NCBI RefSeq assembly: GCF_016756775.1
Contig: NZ_JAERMU010000010.1
Location: 1-64,000 of the forward strand
Length of the DNA: 64,000 nt
Direction of reading: 5' to 3'
Origin: Dryocola clanedunensis subsp. sulfonylureivorans
GTDB lineage: Bacteria; Pseudomonadota; Gammaproteobacteria; Enterobacterales; Enterobacteriaceae
Positions 10,206 through 23,412 of this stretch are shown here, piece after piece. Under the pieces are notes generated by a model. That model was not told the DNA's origin. It saw nothing but the letters and a program-made list of their open reading frames with translations, and did no database searches. Both the position numbers and the translations under genes were made by a program. How positions within the stretch are numbered: position 1 is the first letter of the stretch; every line of letters begins with the position of its first letter.

Positions 10206-11528
10206 TTATTCAGCTGAGTCAGTTTTCGCCGCACTTGGCTTGCGACGCTTGCCAACGTTCTTCTTGTCGCGATGGCGTACCTTCACACGCGGTTTTTCTT
10301 TCTCGTCTTTCTTCTTCTCTTCGCGTTTTGCGAGCACTTTCTTCGACGGCTTACCGGTTAGCTTCTCGCTCGGCGCGCGCGTTTTCGGACGTAGCTCATC
10401 AATCACACGTGATTTCAACGGCTCTTTCATGTAGCGGGTAATTTTACCCAGTAGCAGATGATCGTGTGCTTCTACCAGAGAAATCGCTGTGCCCTTCAGA
10501 CCAGCACGACCGGTACGGCCAATACGGTGCAGATATGTATCGGCAGTGCGCGGCAAGTCGAAGTTGAAGACATGGCTCACTTCCGGGATATCGATACCGC
10601 GTGCGGCAACGTCGGTTGCGATCAGCACGTTAACGCGCCCGTCGGTCAGACGTTTGATCGCTTCGGTACGTTTCATCTGCACCATCTCACCTTCGAGATA
10701 GCAGGTATTGATGCCGGCTTCACGCAGCCATGTCACCAGCTCATGCACTCGCTCACGCTTACGGACAAAGACGATAGAGCGGGTGGTTTCTGGTTGCTGA
10801 AGCAGATTTACCAGTAGCGCAGTTTTATGCTCAACATCATCAGCACGGTAATACCACTGGTGAATTTTCTTACGCTCGCGGGTGGAGGATGTTGCTGATA
10901 CTTCTACAGGATCTTCCAGCAGACGCTCGGCGAAATCTTTAATCGCGTCACCTTCCAGCGTGGCAGAGAAGAGCATGGTCTGTTTGCGCCAGCGGGTTTC
11001 CGCAGCGATGGTTTCGATATCCTGTGCGAAGCCTAAATCCAGCATACGGTCGGCTTCATCCAGGATCAGCGTCTCAACGGCACGACAATCAAAGTTCTCT
11101 TCTTTGATGTACTGCAGCAGACGTCCGGTCGTGGCGACGACGATATCCTGGTTTTCGCTGAACACTTCAGCGTGGTTCATATAGGCCACGCCGCCAGTGA
11201 TGGTGGCGATATCCAGATGGGTATGTTTCGACAGTTCACGGGCGTGTTCTGCCACCTGCATTGCCAGCTCGCGGGTTGGCGTAACGATCAAAATGCGCGG
11301 TGGGCCGGATTTCTTGCGTGGGAAGTCGAGCAGATGCTGTAGCACTGGCAGCAGATAGGCGGCTGTTTTGCCGGTACCTGTTGGCGCGGAACCCAGAACG
11401 TCACGCCCCTCAAGCGCAGGAGGAATGGCGGCAGCCTGAATAGCTGTCGGTCGAGTAAAACCCTTTTCTTGCAGTGCATTCAAAAGGCTTTCGTCTAGTT
11501 CGAGTTCGGAAAAAGTGCTTACAGTCAT
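10206..11528 (-). CDS. srmB: ATP-dependent RNA helicase SrmB
   Basis: DEAD-box helicase that assists early assembly of the 50S ribosomal subunit. 440 aa. Visible motifs in order: Q motif (F-TRPTAIQ), motif I APTGTGKT, Ia PTRELAMQ, Ib TGGV and TTGRL, II LDEADRML, III SAT, V ATDVAARGID, VI HRIGRTGRAG. The basic C-terminal tail (KKVLAKREEKKKDEKEKPR onward) fits RNA binding. It is divergent from trmN6 with a gap of 133 bases. Confidence 0.95.
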   Translation of the reverse strand: MTVSTFSELELDESLLNALQEKGFTRPTAIQAAAIPPALEGRDVLGSAPTGTGKTAAYLLPVLQHLLDFPRKKSGPPRILIVTPTRELAMQVAEHARELSKHTHLDIATITGGVAYMNHAEVFSENQDIVVATTGRLLQYIKEENFDCRAVETLILDEADRMLDLGFAQDIETIAAETRWRKQTMLFSATLEGDAIKDFAERLLEDPVEVSATSSTRERKKIHQWYYRADDVEHKTALLVNLLQQPETTRSIVFVRKRERVHELVTWLREAGINTCYLEGEMVQMKRTEAIKRLTDGRVNVLIATDVAARGIDIPEVSHVFNFDLPRTADTYLHRIGRTGRAGLKGTAISLVEAHDHLLLGKITRYMKEPLKSRVIDELRPKTRAPSEKLTGKPSKKVLAKREEKKKDEKEKPRVKVRHRDKKNVGKRRKPSAAKTDSAE

Positions 11529-11661
11529 GGTCTACCTCTATGTGGGGCGCCGATTATAGACGTTATGGCTGCGATCTTCATCTGTTAGTGTGTCAATGTG
11601 ATGCTTTTCCTGGCTCCTGCTTTGCCTTATGCTACTGCGGTTTCTTTACAGGGTTAAAAAG

Positions 11662-12399
11662 ATGTCCAGGCTGAAAGCGAATTTGCGTCGTGATGGATTC
11701 ACATTCAAACAGTTTTTTATCGCGCACGATCGTTGTGCCATGAAAGTCGGCACAGACGGCACCTTACTTGGCGCCTGGGCGCCGGTCGCTAATGTTAAGA
11801 GCGTGCTGGATATCGGTACGGGCAGCGGCCTGCTGGCACTGATGCTTGCACAGCGTACCGCTGATGATGTGCCTGTTGACGCCGTGGAACTTGATCCTGT
11901 TGCCGCCGAGCAGGCAGCCGAAAATGCCAGCGCCTGTCCGTGGGCTTCCCGCATTAATGTGCACTGTGCAGATATACGCGAGTGGGCGCAGCAGGCGACC
12001 CAGCGATACTCTCTGATTGTCAGTAATCCGCCGTTCTTTGAGCAAGGTAGCACCTGTGCCTCTCCCGAACGCGCTCAGGCACGCTATACCACTACGTTAG
12101 ATCATAGCGCGTTGCTGAGCAGCGCCGCGCAGTTAATTACGGAAGACGGCTTTTTCTGTGTGATCATGCCGGAGACGGCTGGAACAGCGTTTAGCGAACT
12201 GGCGAAATCTCAGGGGTGGTTTGTCCGTTACCGTGCGGATGTTGCCGACAATGAAACACGCCTGCCGCATCGTGTCATGCTGGCGCTATCACCGACGGAC
12301 GGAGAGTATTTTACCGAGCGCCTGGTTATCCGTGGGCCAGACCAGAACTGGTCGGAAGATTACTGTGGCCTGACCCAGGATTTCTATTTGTTTATGTAA
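11662..12399 (+). CDS. trmN6: tRNA(1)(Val) (adenine37-N6)-methyltransferase
   Basis: SAM-dependent N6 methylation of A37 in tRNA1(Val) (E. coli YfiC). 245 aa, same as E. coli. The Rossmann SAM site is [18 protein letters not shown] and the base-methylating NPPF motif is SNPPFFEQ. The start at 11662 matches the family; an ATG 11 codons upstream has no homology. The 3' end overlaps that of convergent nadB by 16 bases, so the two transcripts must overlap. Confidence 0.92.
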   Translation: MSRLKANLRRDGFTFKQFFIAHDRCAMKVGTDGTLLGAWAPVANVKSVLDIGTGSGLLALMLAQRTADDVPVDAVELDPVAAEQAAENASACPWASRINVHCADIREWAQQATQRYSLIVSNPPFFEQGSTCASPERAQARYTTTLDHSALLSSAAQLITEDGFFCVIMPETAGTAFSELAKSQGWFVRYRADVADNETRLPHRVMLALSPTDGEYFTERLVIRGPDQNWSEDYCGLTQDFYLFM

Positions 12400-14000
12400 A
12401 GCGGGGAGAGAATACTCGGTCCCGAATGTTCAGCCAGTTCTGGGTAGTCGAGGGTGTAGTGCAACCCGCGGCTCTCCTTGCGCATCATCGCGCAGCGCAC
12501 AATCAACTCAGCAACCTGCACAAGGTTGCGCAGTTCGAGTAGATTATTCGATACGCGAAAATTAGCGTAATACTCATCAATCTCCTGCTGAAGCATCGTA
12601 ATGCGGCGTAGAGCGCGCTCAAGTCGACGCGTCGTCCTGACAATTCCTACATAGTCCCACATAAACAGACGCAGCTCGTGCCAGTTATGTTGAATGACAA
12701 CCTGCTCGTCCGGGTTATCCACACGGCTGTCATCCCAGTCCGGCAGCAATTGGGTTTCTCGGGCGAATGGCATGCGCTTCAGGATGTCTTCAGCAGCAGA
12801 CCAGCCGTAGACCAGACATTCAAGCAGTGAGTTAGAAGCCATGCGGTTTGCGCCGTGCAAGCCTGTGTAGGTCACTTCGCCTATTGCATAGAGCCCGTCG
12901 ACGTCGGTGCGCCCGTTATCATCAATCATCACGCCGCCGCAGGTATAGTGTGCGGCGGGAACGACGGGAACGGGTTCTTTTGTCAGATCGATGCCCAGCC
13001 CCATCAGTTTTTCATAGATGGTCGGGAAGTGGTGACGAACAAACTCTTCTGGCTTGTGGCTGATGTCCAGATACATGCAGTCTGCGCCGAGGCGCTTCAT
13101 TTCATGGTCAATTGCGCGGGCGACGATATCGCGTGGGGCAAGTTCGCCGCGTTCATCAAAGTCAGGCATGAACCGGGTGCCGTCAGGGCGTTTAAGGTAG
13201 GCACCTTCGCCGCGCAGTGCTTCGGTAAGCAGGAAATTTCTGGCCTGAGGATGGAAAAGCGCCGTTGGGTGGAACTGATTGAATTCGAGGTTCGCAACGC
13301 GGCAGCCCGCACGCCATGCCATGGCGATACCATCCCCCGAGGAGATATCAGGGTTGGTGGTGTACTGATAAACTTTAGAAGCACCGCCGGTTGCCAGCAC
13401 CACGGCTTTCGCCCGGCAGGTTTCAACTTTTTCGCGGTTACGGTTCCAGATCCATGCTCCGACCACGCGGCGGGTGCCCGGCAGGCCAATCTTATCGGAA
13501 ACAATCAAATCCACGGCGTTGCTGCGTTCGATCACACGGATATTAGGATGGTTTAAGGCTTTACCGACAAGCGTCGTTTCGACCTCTTTGCCCGTGGCGT
13601 CAGCGGCATGAAGAATGCGACGATGGCTGTGACCCCCTTCGCGGGTCAGGTGATAGCTCTCAGAGCCGTTCGCCTGGATTTCCGTATCAAACAGGACACC
13701 CTGATCGATTAGCCACTGCACGCAGTGGCGGGCGTTGCTTGCCACAAACTCCACGGCGCTGCGGTCACAAATTCCCGCACCGGCAATGAGCGTATCTTCA
13801 ACATGGGAGTCGATACTGTCCGTTTCATCGAACACGGCGGCAATACCGCCCTGGGCATACAGAGTCGATCCCTCATTGATCGGCCCTTTGCTAAGGACAA
13901 TCACTTTGCTGCTTTCCGCCAGGCGTAAAGCCAGAGAGAGACCGGCAGCACCGCTACCAACGATCAGCACATCACAGGCAAGTTCGGGAGTTGTCTTCAT
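12384..14000 (-). CDS. nadB: L-aspartate oxidase
   Basis: FAD enzyme that oxidises aspartate to iminoaspartate, the first step of de novo NAD synthesis with NadA. 538 aa. The N-terminal FAD motif is [29 protein letters not shown] and [15 protein letters not shown] are characteristic. The start at 14000 matches the E. coli N-terminus (MNTLPEHSCDVL there, [12 protein letters not shown] here). A NadR operator ends 3 bases before the start codon, consistent with repression under NAD sufficiency. Confidence 0.95.
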   Translation of the reverse strand: MKTTPELACDVLIVGSGAAGLSLALRLAESSKVIVLSKGPINEGSTLYAQGGIAAVFDETDSIDSHVEDTLIAGAGICDRSAVEFVASNARHCVQWLIDQGVLFDTEIQANGSESYHLTREGGHSHRRILHAADATGKEVETTLVGKALNHPNIRVIERSNAVDLIVSDKIGLPGTRRVVGAWIWNRNREKVETCRAKAVVLATGGASKVYQYTTNPDISSGDGIAMAWRAGCRVANLEFNQFHPTALFHPQARNFLLTEALRGEGAYLKRPDGTRFMPDFDERGELAPRDIVARAIDHEMKRLGADCMYLDISHKPEEFVRHHFPTIYEKLMGLGIDLTKEPVPVVPAAHYTCGGVMIDDNGRTDVDGLYAIGEVTYTGLHGANRMASNSLLECLVYGWSAAEDILKRMPFARETQLLPDWDDSRVDNPDEQVVIQHNWHELRLFMWDYVGIVRTTRRLERALRRITMLQQEIDEYYANFRVSNNLLELRNLVQVAELIVRCAMMRKESRGLHYTLDYPELAEHSGPSILSPLYINK

Positions 14001-14002
14001 GG

Positions 14003-14020
14003 TGTTTAATTTACTAAACA
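14003..14020 (-). promoter_or_regulatory. NadR operator, proximal
   Basis: Perfect 18-bp NadR box TGTTTA-ATTTAC-TAAACA, located in the nadB leader immediately before the start codon. Confidence 0.85.
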
Positions 14021-14076
14021 AAGGTCAGGCCAGCATAGCACCCGTTGCGAACTGCAACACGCTTTTTTTCCGGTTC

Positions 14077-14094
14077 TGTTATATCAACTAAACA
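14077..14094 (-). promoter_or_regulatory. NadR operator, distal
   Basis: TGTTAT-ATCAAC-TAAACA matches the NadR box at 11 of 12 conserved positions, 74 bp from the proximal box. Confidence 0.65.
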
Positions 14095-14263
14095 AGTCGT
14101 GGAATGCAGTGGGGGTAATGAACAGCGAAACAAAATGTAAAATCTGTGCAGAAAGGAGCGTTACTAACAGATTTACTGATGAAAAATCACTATTCGTGAG
14201 ATACTCTGCAAAGTACTGAGGAGATATTTTTCAGAAAAGCTTTTATTACCGTTTTGCACAGCC

Positions 14264-14289
14264 GAACTTATAATTAAGAAGAGATCAGT
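14264..14289 (+). promoter_or_regulatory. Sigma-E promoter of the rpoE operon
   Basis: GAACTT (14264-14269) and TCAGT (14285-14289), spaced 15 bp, match the sigma-E -35 (GGAACTT) and -10 (TCAGA/TCTGA) elements. They lie about 145 bases before rpoE, consistent with sigma-E autoregulation. The rest of the 14021-14430 intergenic region holds the NadR boxes and the leader-peptide remnant. Confidence 0.65.
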
Positions 14290-14434
14290 CGCAAAACAGA
14301 ACAGAAAAACAAAGGCGTAACGGAACTTTGCTCCGATCGGGCACTCAAACCCTGAACTTGCTCATATTACAGAGTTCGGGTGGCTTTTCGATTACGCGTG
14401 GAAATTGGGTTTGGGGAGACATTACCTCGGATGA
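14274..14434 (+). other. rseD: RseD-like leader region of rpoE, apparently without an intact reading frame
   Basis: In E. coli a 51-codon leader peptide, RseD, ends by overlapping the rpoE start codon. Here the last 18 codons of such a frame are recognisable (GWLFDYAWKLGLGRHYLG, stop TGA at 14432-14434 overlapping the rpoE ATG). The upstream part resembling RseD (NGTLLRSGTQTLNLLILQ) lies in a different frame, and no ATG, GTG or TTG begins a continuous frame across both. The comparison rests on my memory of RseD. A short TTG-initiated frame at 14328 covers only the first part. Confidence 0.4.
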
Positions 14435-15006
14435 GCGAGCAGTTAACGGATCAGGTCCTTGTCGAACGGGTCCAAAAGGGAGATCAGAAGTCCTTCAATT
14501 TGCTGGTAATACGTTATCAGCACAAGGTGGCGAGTCTGGTTTCCCGTTATGTACCGTCAGGGGATGTCCCTGATGTCGTACAGGAATCTTTTATAAAAGC
14601 TTATCGTGCGCTGGATTCATTCCGTGGCGATAGCGCGTTTTACACGTGGTTGTACCGTATTGCGGTCAACACGGCAAAAAACTATCTGGTTGCTCAGGGG
14701 CGTCGTCCGCCGTCCAGCGATGTGGACGCCATCGACGCTGAAAACTTCGAAAGTGGCAGCGCACTGAAAGAAATTTCGAACCCTGAGAACTTAATGTTGT
14801 CTGAAGAACTGAGACAAATAGTTTTCCGTACTATTGAGTCGCTCCCCGAAGATTTACGCATGGCAATCACGTTGCGGGAGTTGGAAGGTCTAAGCTATGA
14901 AGAGATAGCGGCCATCATGGATTGCCCGGTAGGTACAGTGCGATCACGTATTTTCCGCGCGCGGGAAGCTATTGATAATAAAGTTCAACCGCTTATCAGG
15001 CGTTGA
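14431..15006 (+). CDS. rpoE: RNA polymerase sigma-E factor
   Basis: Extracytoplasmic-function sigma factor for envelope stress, 191 aa. Region 2 (RYQHKVASLVSRYV to SAFYTWLYRIAVNTAKNYL) and region 4 (LPEDLRMAITLRELEGLSYEEIAAIMDCPVGTVRSRIFRAREAI in outline) are clear. The ATG overlaps the stop of the leader frame. First gene of rpoE-rseA-rseB-rseC. Confidence 0.97.
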   Translation: MSEQLTDQVLVERVQKGDQKSFNLLVIRYQHKVASLVSRYVPSGDVPDVVQESFIKAYRALDSFRGDSAFYTWLYRIAVNTAKNYLVAQGRRPPSSDVDAIDAENFESGSALKEISNPENLMLSEELRQIVFRTIESLPEDLRMAITLRELEGLSYEEIAAIMDCPVGTVRSRIFRAREAIDNKVQPLIRR

Positions 15007-15037
15007 CGATAGCGGGTTACTGGAAGGGTATTTAGGC

Positions 15038-15685
15038 ATGCAGAAAGAACAGCTTTCCGCTTTAATGGATGGGGAAACTCTGGATAGCGAGCTGCTGGGT
15101 ACGTTGTCGAAAGACGCGTCGTTGCAGCAAAGCTGGGAGAGCTACCACCTGATCCGCGATACGATGCGCGGAGATACCAGTGAGCTACTTCATTTCGATA
15201 TCTCTGCCAAAGTGATGGCAGCTATTGAAAATGAACCAGTGCGTCAGGTCACGCCACTTATTCCGGAGCAGCAACCTCAGCCTCACCACTGGCAGAAAAT
15301 GCCGTTTTGGCAAAAGGTGCGTCCATGGGCCAGTCAGCTCACTCAAATGGGCGTTGCCGCCTGCGTATCGCTTGCGGTTATCGTTGGGGTGCAGCACTAT
15401 AACGGTCAGTCAGACAGTTCAGCGCAACCAGAAACACCGGTCTTTAATACTTTGCCGATGATGGGCAGAGCCAGCCCGGTTAGTTTAGGTGTGCCGTCTG
15501 ACAGCACCGCCAGTACCGGCCAGCAGCAGGTTCAGGAACAGCGTCGTCGTATCAACGCTATGCTGCAGGATTATGAATTGCAGCGTCGTCTCCATTCTGA
15601 ACAGCTCCAGTTTGAACAGGCGCAAACCCAGCAGGCTGCGGTACAGGTGCCAGGAAACCAAACTTTAGGAACTCAATCGCAGTAA
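15038..15685 (+). CDS. rseA: Anti-sigma-E factor RseA
   Basis: Single-pass inner-membrane protein that holds sigma-E until DegS and RseP cleave it. 215 aa: cytoplasmic sigma-binding domain about 1-90 (MQKEQLSALMDGETLD), one membrane segment about 102-118 (MGVAACVSLAVIVGVQ), then a periplasmic, Gln-rich tail that binds RseB. It starts 31 bases after rpoE; the stop codon overlaps the rseB start (TAATG). Confidence 0.95.
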   Translation: MQKEQLSALMDGETLDSELLGTLSKDASLQQSWESYHLIRDTMRGDTSELLHFDISAKVMAAIENEPVRQVTPLIPEQQPQPHHWQKMPFWQKVRPWASQLTQMGVAACVSLAVIVGVQHYNGQSDSSAQPETPVFNTLPMMGRASPVSLGVPSDSTASTGQQQVQEQRRRINAMLQDYELQRRLHSEQLQFEQAQTQQAAVQVPGNQTLGTQSQ

Positions 15686-16641
15686 TGAAGCAACTTTGGT
15701 GTGCTCTGTCTCTGATGACGGGCAGCCTGTTGTTCACCTCCAGCGCCTCGGCGGACACCGTTTCGTCCGGGGCGCTGTTGCAGCAGATGAACCAGGCCAG
15801 TCAGTCACTCGATTACGAGCTGGCGTTTATCAGCATTAACAAGCAGGGGATAGAGTCTTTACGCTATCGCCATGCAAGGCTTGATAACCGACCGCTTGCG
15901 CAATTACTTCAGATGGATGGCCCTCGTCGGGAAGTTGTCCAGCGGGGAAGCGAGATCAGCTATTTTGAACCGGGCCTGGAACCTTTCACGCTAACCGGTG
16001 ATTACATCGTTGATTCCCTGCCGTCCATCGTTTATACCGATTTCAAACGCTTAACACCTTATTACGATTTTATATCGGTAGGGCGTACGCGCATTGCTGA
16101 CAGGCTCTGCGAGGTCATCCGCGTGGTAGCCCGTGACGGTACGCGTTACAGCTATATCGTCTGGATGGACACCGAAACCAAGCTGCCAATGCGTGTCGAT
16201 CTGCTTGACCGCGATGGCGAAACGCTGGAACAGTTCCGCGTCATCTCGTTCTCGGTCAACGCCCAGGTCAGCGGCATGATGCAGAATCTTGCGAAAGCAA
16301 GCCTGCCGCCGCTGCTGTCGGTTCCGAACAGCGATAAAGCCAATTTCTCCTGGGCGCCGACCTGGCTGCCGCAAGGGTTTAGCGAAGTGTCAAGTAGCCG
16401 CCGTCCGCTGCCTACTGTGGATGTGCCCATTGAGTCCCGGCTGTACTCCGACGGGCTGTTTAGCTTCTCGGTGAATATCAGCCAGGCAGGCACCGCCAGC
16501 AGCGACCAGCTGTTGCGCACCGGCCGCCGCACGGTTCGTTCAGAAGTGCGGGATAAAACAGAAATCACCGTCGTCGGTGAGCTGCCGCCACAAACGGCCA
16601 AGCGCGTTGCGGACAGCATCAAATTCAGGAATGCCCCATGA
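15685..16641 (+). CDS. rseB: Sigma-E regulatory protein RseB
   Basis: Periplasmic protein that protects RseA from DegS and senses lipopolysaccharide or lipoprotein off-pathway forms. 318 aa, with a signal peptide of about 23 residues ending near SSASA. It has the family's LolA/LppX-like N-domain and smaller C-domain. Start and stop overlap rseA and rseC (TAATG, ATGA), so the genes are translationally coupled. Confidence 0.95.
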   Translation: MKQLWCALSLMTGSLLFTSSASADTVSSGALLQQMNQASQSLDYELAFISINKQGIESLRYRHARLDNRPLAQLLQMDGPRREVVQRGSEISYFEPGLEPFTLTGDYIVDSLPSIVYTDFKRLTPYYDFISVGRTRIADRLCEVIRVVARDGTRYSYIVWMDTETKLPMRVDLLDRDGETLEQFRVISFSVNAQVSGMMQNLAKASLPPLLSVPNSDKANFSWAPTWLPQGFSEVSSSRRPLPTVDVPIESRLYSDGLFSFSVNISQAGTASSDQLLRTGRRTVRSEVRDKTEITVVGELPPQTAKRVADSIKFRNAP

Positions 16642-17117
16642 TTAAAGAGTGGGCAACGGTAGTCTCCTGGCAGAACGGCGAAGCCATTCTGCGCTGCGAC
16701 GTCAAAGCTTCCTGCAGCAGCTGCGCTTCCCGAGCAGGCTGTGGCAGTCGTTTGCTGAACAAGCTGGGGCCGCAGAATCATCACATGCTCTCCGTGGCAA
16801 GCGAGCAGCCGCTGGTGGAAGGGCAAAAAGTTGAGCTGGGCATTGCCGAAGGCAGCCTGATCGGCTCGGCGCTGCTGGTTTATATGTCTCCGCTGGTGGG
16901 GCTGTTTATCGTCGCAGCCCTTTTCCAGGGGCTGTTCGGCTCCGATCTCGCGGCTTTTTGCGGGGCAATGCTGGGTGGCGTTGGTGGCTTTTTAATAGCG
17001 CGGGGCTTTTCAGCAAAACTGAGCCACCGTGCCGACTGGCAGCCCGTTATTCTTAGCGTTGCGCTACCGCCAGACGCACTGCGCGTCGAGACAATCACCT
17101 CCGCAGATGGCCGGTAA
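16638..17117 (+). CDS. rseC: SoxR-reducing / sigma-E locus protein RseC
   Basis: Inner-membrane protein of 159 aa. The N-terminal cysteine cluster C(DVKAS)CSSC(ASRAG)C is followed by two membrane segments (about 77-95 and 100-118). Homologues act with the Rsx complex to reduce SoxR, and RseC has a minor effect on sigma-E. It overlaps rseB by 4 bases and ends the operon. Confidence 0.92.
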   Translation: MIKEWATVVSWQNGEAILRCDVKASCSSCASRAGCGSRLLNKLGPQNHHMLSVASEQPLVEGQKVELGIAEGSLIGSALLVYMSPLVGLFIVAALFQGLFGSDLAAFCGAMLGGVGGFLIARGFSAKLSHRADWQPVILSVALPPDALRVETITSADGR

Positions 17118-17323
17118 TTTTCCTCCGGCCGCTCTCTCGCTTCACTCTTCCGTCCGGCCTCATTTTTTTCCTCAGCGAAGCTTGCAGGATGAGCTGTTTC
17201 CTCGCTTTCTGGTTGTAGTGTAGAATGCGTCGTTTCAGGCAGAATTCCGCCATGACATCCTGCTCCGTACAGCGCGAAGCGCCGAGCTCTCAGGCCATTT
17301 GTAAGGCATAAAAACCTCTAAAT

Positions 17324-19123
<1,800 letters not shown>

Positions 19124-19137
19124 TCTAAGGAGTTGGC

Positions 19138-20112
19138 ATGGCGAATATGTTCGCTTTGATCCTCGTGATAGCCACGCTGGTGACAGGCATTTTATGGTGC
19201 ATGGATAAGTTTATCTTCGCGCCAAAGCGTCGCGAAAAGCAGGCGGCAGCGCAGGCTGCTGCCGGTGACAGCATCGACGCGAAAACCCTCAAAAAAGTGG
19301 GTCCTAAACCTGGCTGGCTGGAAACGGGAGCGTCCGTATTCCCGGTCCTGGCAATCGTCCTGATTGTGCGCTCGTTCGTTTACGAGCCGTTCCAGATCCC
19401 CTCAGGTTCGATGATGCCAACGCTGTTAATTGGCGATTTTATTCTGGTCGAGAAATTTGCCTACGGCATTAAAGATCCTATTTACCAGAAAACGCTAATT
19501 GAAACCGGCCATCCGAAACGCGGTGATATTGTGGTATTTAAATATCCGGAAGATCCGCGTCTTGATTATATTAAGCGCGCCGTTGGCTTACCGGGTGACC
19601 GTGTGAGCTACGATCCTGTCGCGAAACAGGTTACCGTGCAGCCAAACTGTAGCTCCGGCCAGGCCTGTGAAAATGCGCTGCCGATTACCTACAGCAACGT
19701 TGAGCCGAGTGATTTTGTGCAGACCTTCGCGCGCCGTAACGGCGGTGAAGCAAGTTCGGGCTTCTTCCAGCTGCCGCAAAATCAGACCAAAGAAGGCGGT
19801 ATTCGTCTGGCGGAACGTAAAGAGACGCTGGGCGATGTGACACACCGCATTCTGACCGTGCCGGTCGCGCAGGATCAGCTGGGGATGTATTACCAGCAGC
19901 AGGGCCAGCAGCTGGCAACCTGGATTGTCCCGCCGGGTCACTACTTTATGATGGGTGACAACCGCGACAACAGCGCCGACAGCCGCTACTGGGGCTTTGT
20001 TCCGGAGCAAAACCTGGTGGGCAAAGCAACGGCCATCTGGATGAGCTTTGAGAAACAGGAAGGTGAGTGGCCAACCGGCGTTCGTCTCAGTCGCATTGGC
20101 GGAATTCATTGA
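19138..20112 (+). CDS. lepB: Signal peptidase I
   Basis: Inner-membrane leader peptidase that cleaves Sec and Tat signal peptides. 324 aa as in E. coli. Two N-terminal membrane segments (about 4-22 and 63-78) precede the periplasmic catalytic domain with nucleophile Ser91 (PSGSMMPTL) and general base Lys146 (YIKRAVGLPGDRV). The GDNRDNSADSRYWG box is intact. Confidence 0.97.
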   Translation: MANMFALILVIATLVTGILWCMDKFIFAPKRREKQAAAQAAAGDSIDAKTLKKVGPKPGWLETGASVFPVLAIVLIVRSFVYEPFQIPSGSMMPTLLIGDFILVEKFAYGIKDPIYQKTLIETGHPKRGDIVVFKYPEDPRLDYIKRAVGLPGDRVSYDPVAKQVTVQPNCSSGQACENALPITYSNVEPSDFVQTFARRNGGEASSGFFQLPQNQTKEGGIRLAERKETLGDVTHRILTVPVAQDQLGMYYQQQGQQLATWIVPPGHYFMMGDNRDNSADSRYWGFVPEQNLVGKATAIWMSFEKQEGEWPTGVRLSRIGGIH

Positions 20113-20129
20113 TCAATTAAATCTATTCA

Positions 20130-20154
20130 GATAACGACATTCTATGTCGTTATC
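20130..20154 (+). other. Hairpin after lepB
   Basis: A perfect 10-bp stem GATAACGACA / TGTCGTTATC with a 5-nt loop starts 18 bases after the lepB stop. There is no T tract, so it is more likely a processing or 3'-stabilising hairpin than a terminator. Confidence 0.55.
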
Positions 20155-20181
20155 TATAGAATATCCCCCCGTAATAAGGTT

Positions 20182-20251
20182 GGCTCCTCACTGAGGAGCC
20201 ACGGCACACGAAACAGCGTTGGTTTCCCTTTTTCAGGTCTGTTCCGTGTGC
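20182..20251 (+). promoter_or_regulatory. Two-hairpin leader of rnc (RNase III autoregulation site)
   Basis: Hairpin 1 is GGCTCCTC-ACT-GAGGAGCC (20182-20200). Hairpin 2 is a long stem, GCACACG-a-AACAG (20204-20216) with CTGTT-c-CGTGTGC (20239-20251), 12 bp around one mismatch. The E. coli rnc leader contains a comparable stem that RNase III cleaves to lower its own expression. The assignment here is by position and structure. Confidence 0.65.
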
Positions 20252-20254
20252 TGA

Positions 20255-21864
<1,610 letters not shown>

Positions 21865-21867
21865 CCA

Positions 21868-22605
21868 ATGGAAGGCTGGCAGAGGGCTTTTGTCCTGCAT
21901 AGTCGCCCCTGGAGCGAAACCAGCCTTCTCCTTGACCTGTTTTCTGAAGAGTCCGGACGAGTTCGTGTCATCGCCAAAGGCGCACGTTCTCGCCGCTCTA
22001 ACCTGAAAGGGGCCTTACAGCCTTTCACCCCCCTGTTGGTTCGCTGGGGCGGACGTGGCGAAGTCAAAACGCTGCGAAGCGCCGAAGCCGTCTCCCTTGC
22101 TCTTCCTCTTAGCGGTATCTCTCTCTACAGCGGCCTTTACGTTAACGAGCTTGTCTCCCGCGTGCTGGAGCAGGAAACGCGATTCTCAGAGCTTTTCTTC
22201 GATTACTTACACTGCGTGCAGGCCCTGGCCGGCACTAACGGTTCCCCTGAGCCTGTGCTGCGTCGTTTTGAGCTGGCGCTGCTGGGGCATCTTGGTTACG
22301 GCGTAGATTTTCTGCATTGCGCAGGGAGCGGTGAGGAAGTTGCTGACGCCATGACCTACCGCTATCGCGAAGAAAAAGGATTTATCGCGAGCCTGGTTAT
22401 CGATAACAACAGCTTCACCGGACATGAGCTGAAAGCGCTGGCAACCCGTGAATTCCCGGACGTCGCCTCTTTGCGAGCGGCTAAGCGCTTTACTCGCATG
22501 GCGCTAAAGCCCTACCTCGGCGGCAAACCGCTCAAGAGTCGTGAACTGTTCCGTCAGTTTGTGCCGAAAAAATCACCACTCAAATCCCCGGACGACCCGC
22601 AATAA
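21868..22605 (+). CDS. recO: DNA repair protein RecO
   Basis: Loads RecA on SSB-coated single-stranded DNA with RecR. 245 aa: N-terminal OB fold ([18 protein letters not shown]) and the C-terminal helical domain with the [12 protein letters not shown] motif typical of the family. It begins 3 bases after era. Confidence 0.95.
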   Translation: MEGWQRAFVLHSRPWSETSLLLDLFSEESGRVRVIAKGARSRRSNLKGALQPFTPLLVRWGGRGEVKTLRSAEAVSLALPLSGISLYSGLYVNELVSRVLEQETRFSELFFDYLHCVQALAGTNGSPEPVLRRFELALLGHLGYGVDFLHCAGSGEEVADAMTYRYREEKGFIASLVIDNNSFTGHELKALATREFPDVASLRAAKRFTRMALKPYLGGKPLKSRELFRQFVPKKSPLKSPDDPQ

Positions 22606-22680
22606 CCTCCTGGACATAGCCACGCTTTCCATCCCCGGTGTACACTGCCAGACATATCGTTCTGATTTCCGAGGATAGTC

Positions 22681-23412
22681 ATGGCTGAATTACTGTTAGG
22701 CGTCAATATCGATCACATCGCAACGCTGCGCAACGCGCGCGGCACGGCTTATCCAGACCCGGTTCAGGCTGCGTTTATCGCCGAACAGGCAGGGGCCGAC
22801 GGCATCACCGTACACCTGCGTGAAGATCGCCGCCACATCACCGATCGCGACGTGCGCGTCCTGCGCCAGACCCTCGATACCCGCATGAATCTTGAAATGG
22901 CCGTCACCGAAGAGATGATCGGCATCGCCTGCGAAACCAAACCGCATTTTTGCTGCCTGGTGCCCGAAAAGCGTCAGGAAGTGACCACCGAAGGCGGCCT
23001 GGACGTGGCGGGGCAGCTCGACAAAATGCGCGATGCCTGCAAGCGCCTGGCCGATGCCGGCATTCTGGTTTCCCTGTTTATCGATGCCGACCATGCGCAG
23101 ATTGATGCCGCAGTAGCGGTGGGCGCGCCTTATATCGAAATTCATACCGGCTGTTATGCCGATGCGGAAGATGAAGCGACCCAGGCAAAAGAGCTGGCGC
23201 GCATTGCCGAAGCCGCGACTTATGCCGCGGGCAAAGGCCTGAAGGTCAATGCCGGGCACGGCCTGACCTACCACAACGTGCAGGCGATTTCGCGTCTGCC
23301 TGAAATGCACGAGCTGAACATCGGCCACGCCATTATTGGCCGCGCGGTGATGAGCAGCCTGAAAGAAGCGGTGTCGGAAATGAAACGTCTGATGCAGGAA
23401 GCGCGTCGCTAA
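22681..23412 (+). CDS. pdxJ: Pyridoxine 5'-phosphate synthase
   Basis: Condenses 1-deoxy-D-xylulose 5-phosphate with 3-amino-2-oxopropyl phosphate to form pyridoxine 5'-phosphate. 243 aa TIM barrel with [16 protein letters not shown] at the N-terminus and HLREDRRHI and [15 protein letters not shown] further on. A GAGGATAG ribosome site precedes the ATG. Its stop overlaps the acpS start. Confidence 0.97.
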   Translation: MAELLLGVNIDHIATLRNARGTAYPDPVQAAFIAEQAGADGITVHLREDRRHITDRDVRVLRQTLDTRMNLEMAVTEEMIGIACETKPHFCCLVPEKRQEVTTEGGLDVAGQLDKMRDACKRLADAGILVSLFIDADHAQIDAAVAVGAPYIEIHTGCYADAEDEATQAKELARIAEAATYAAGKGLKVNAGHGLTYHNVQAISRLPEMHELNIGHAIIGRAVMSSLKEAVSEMKRLMQEARR

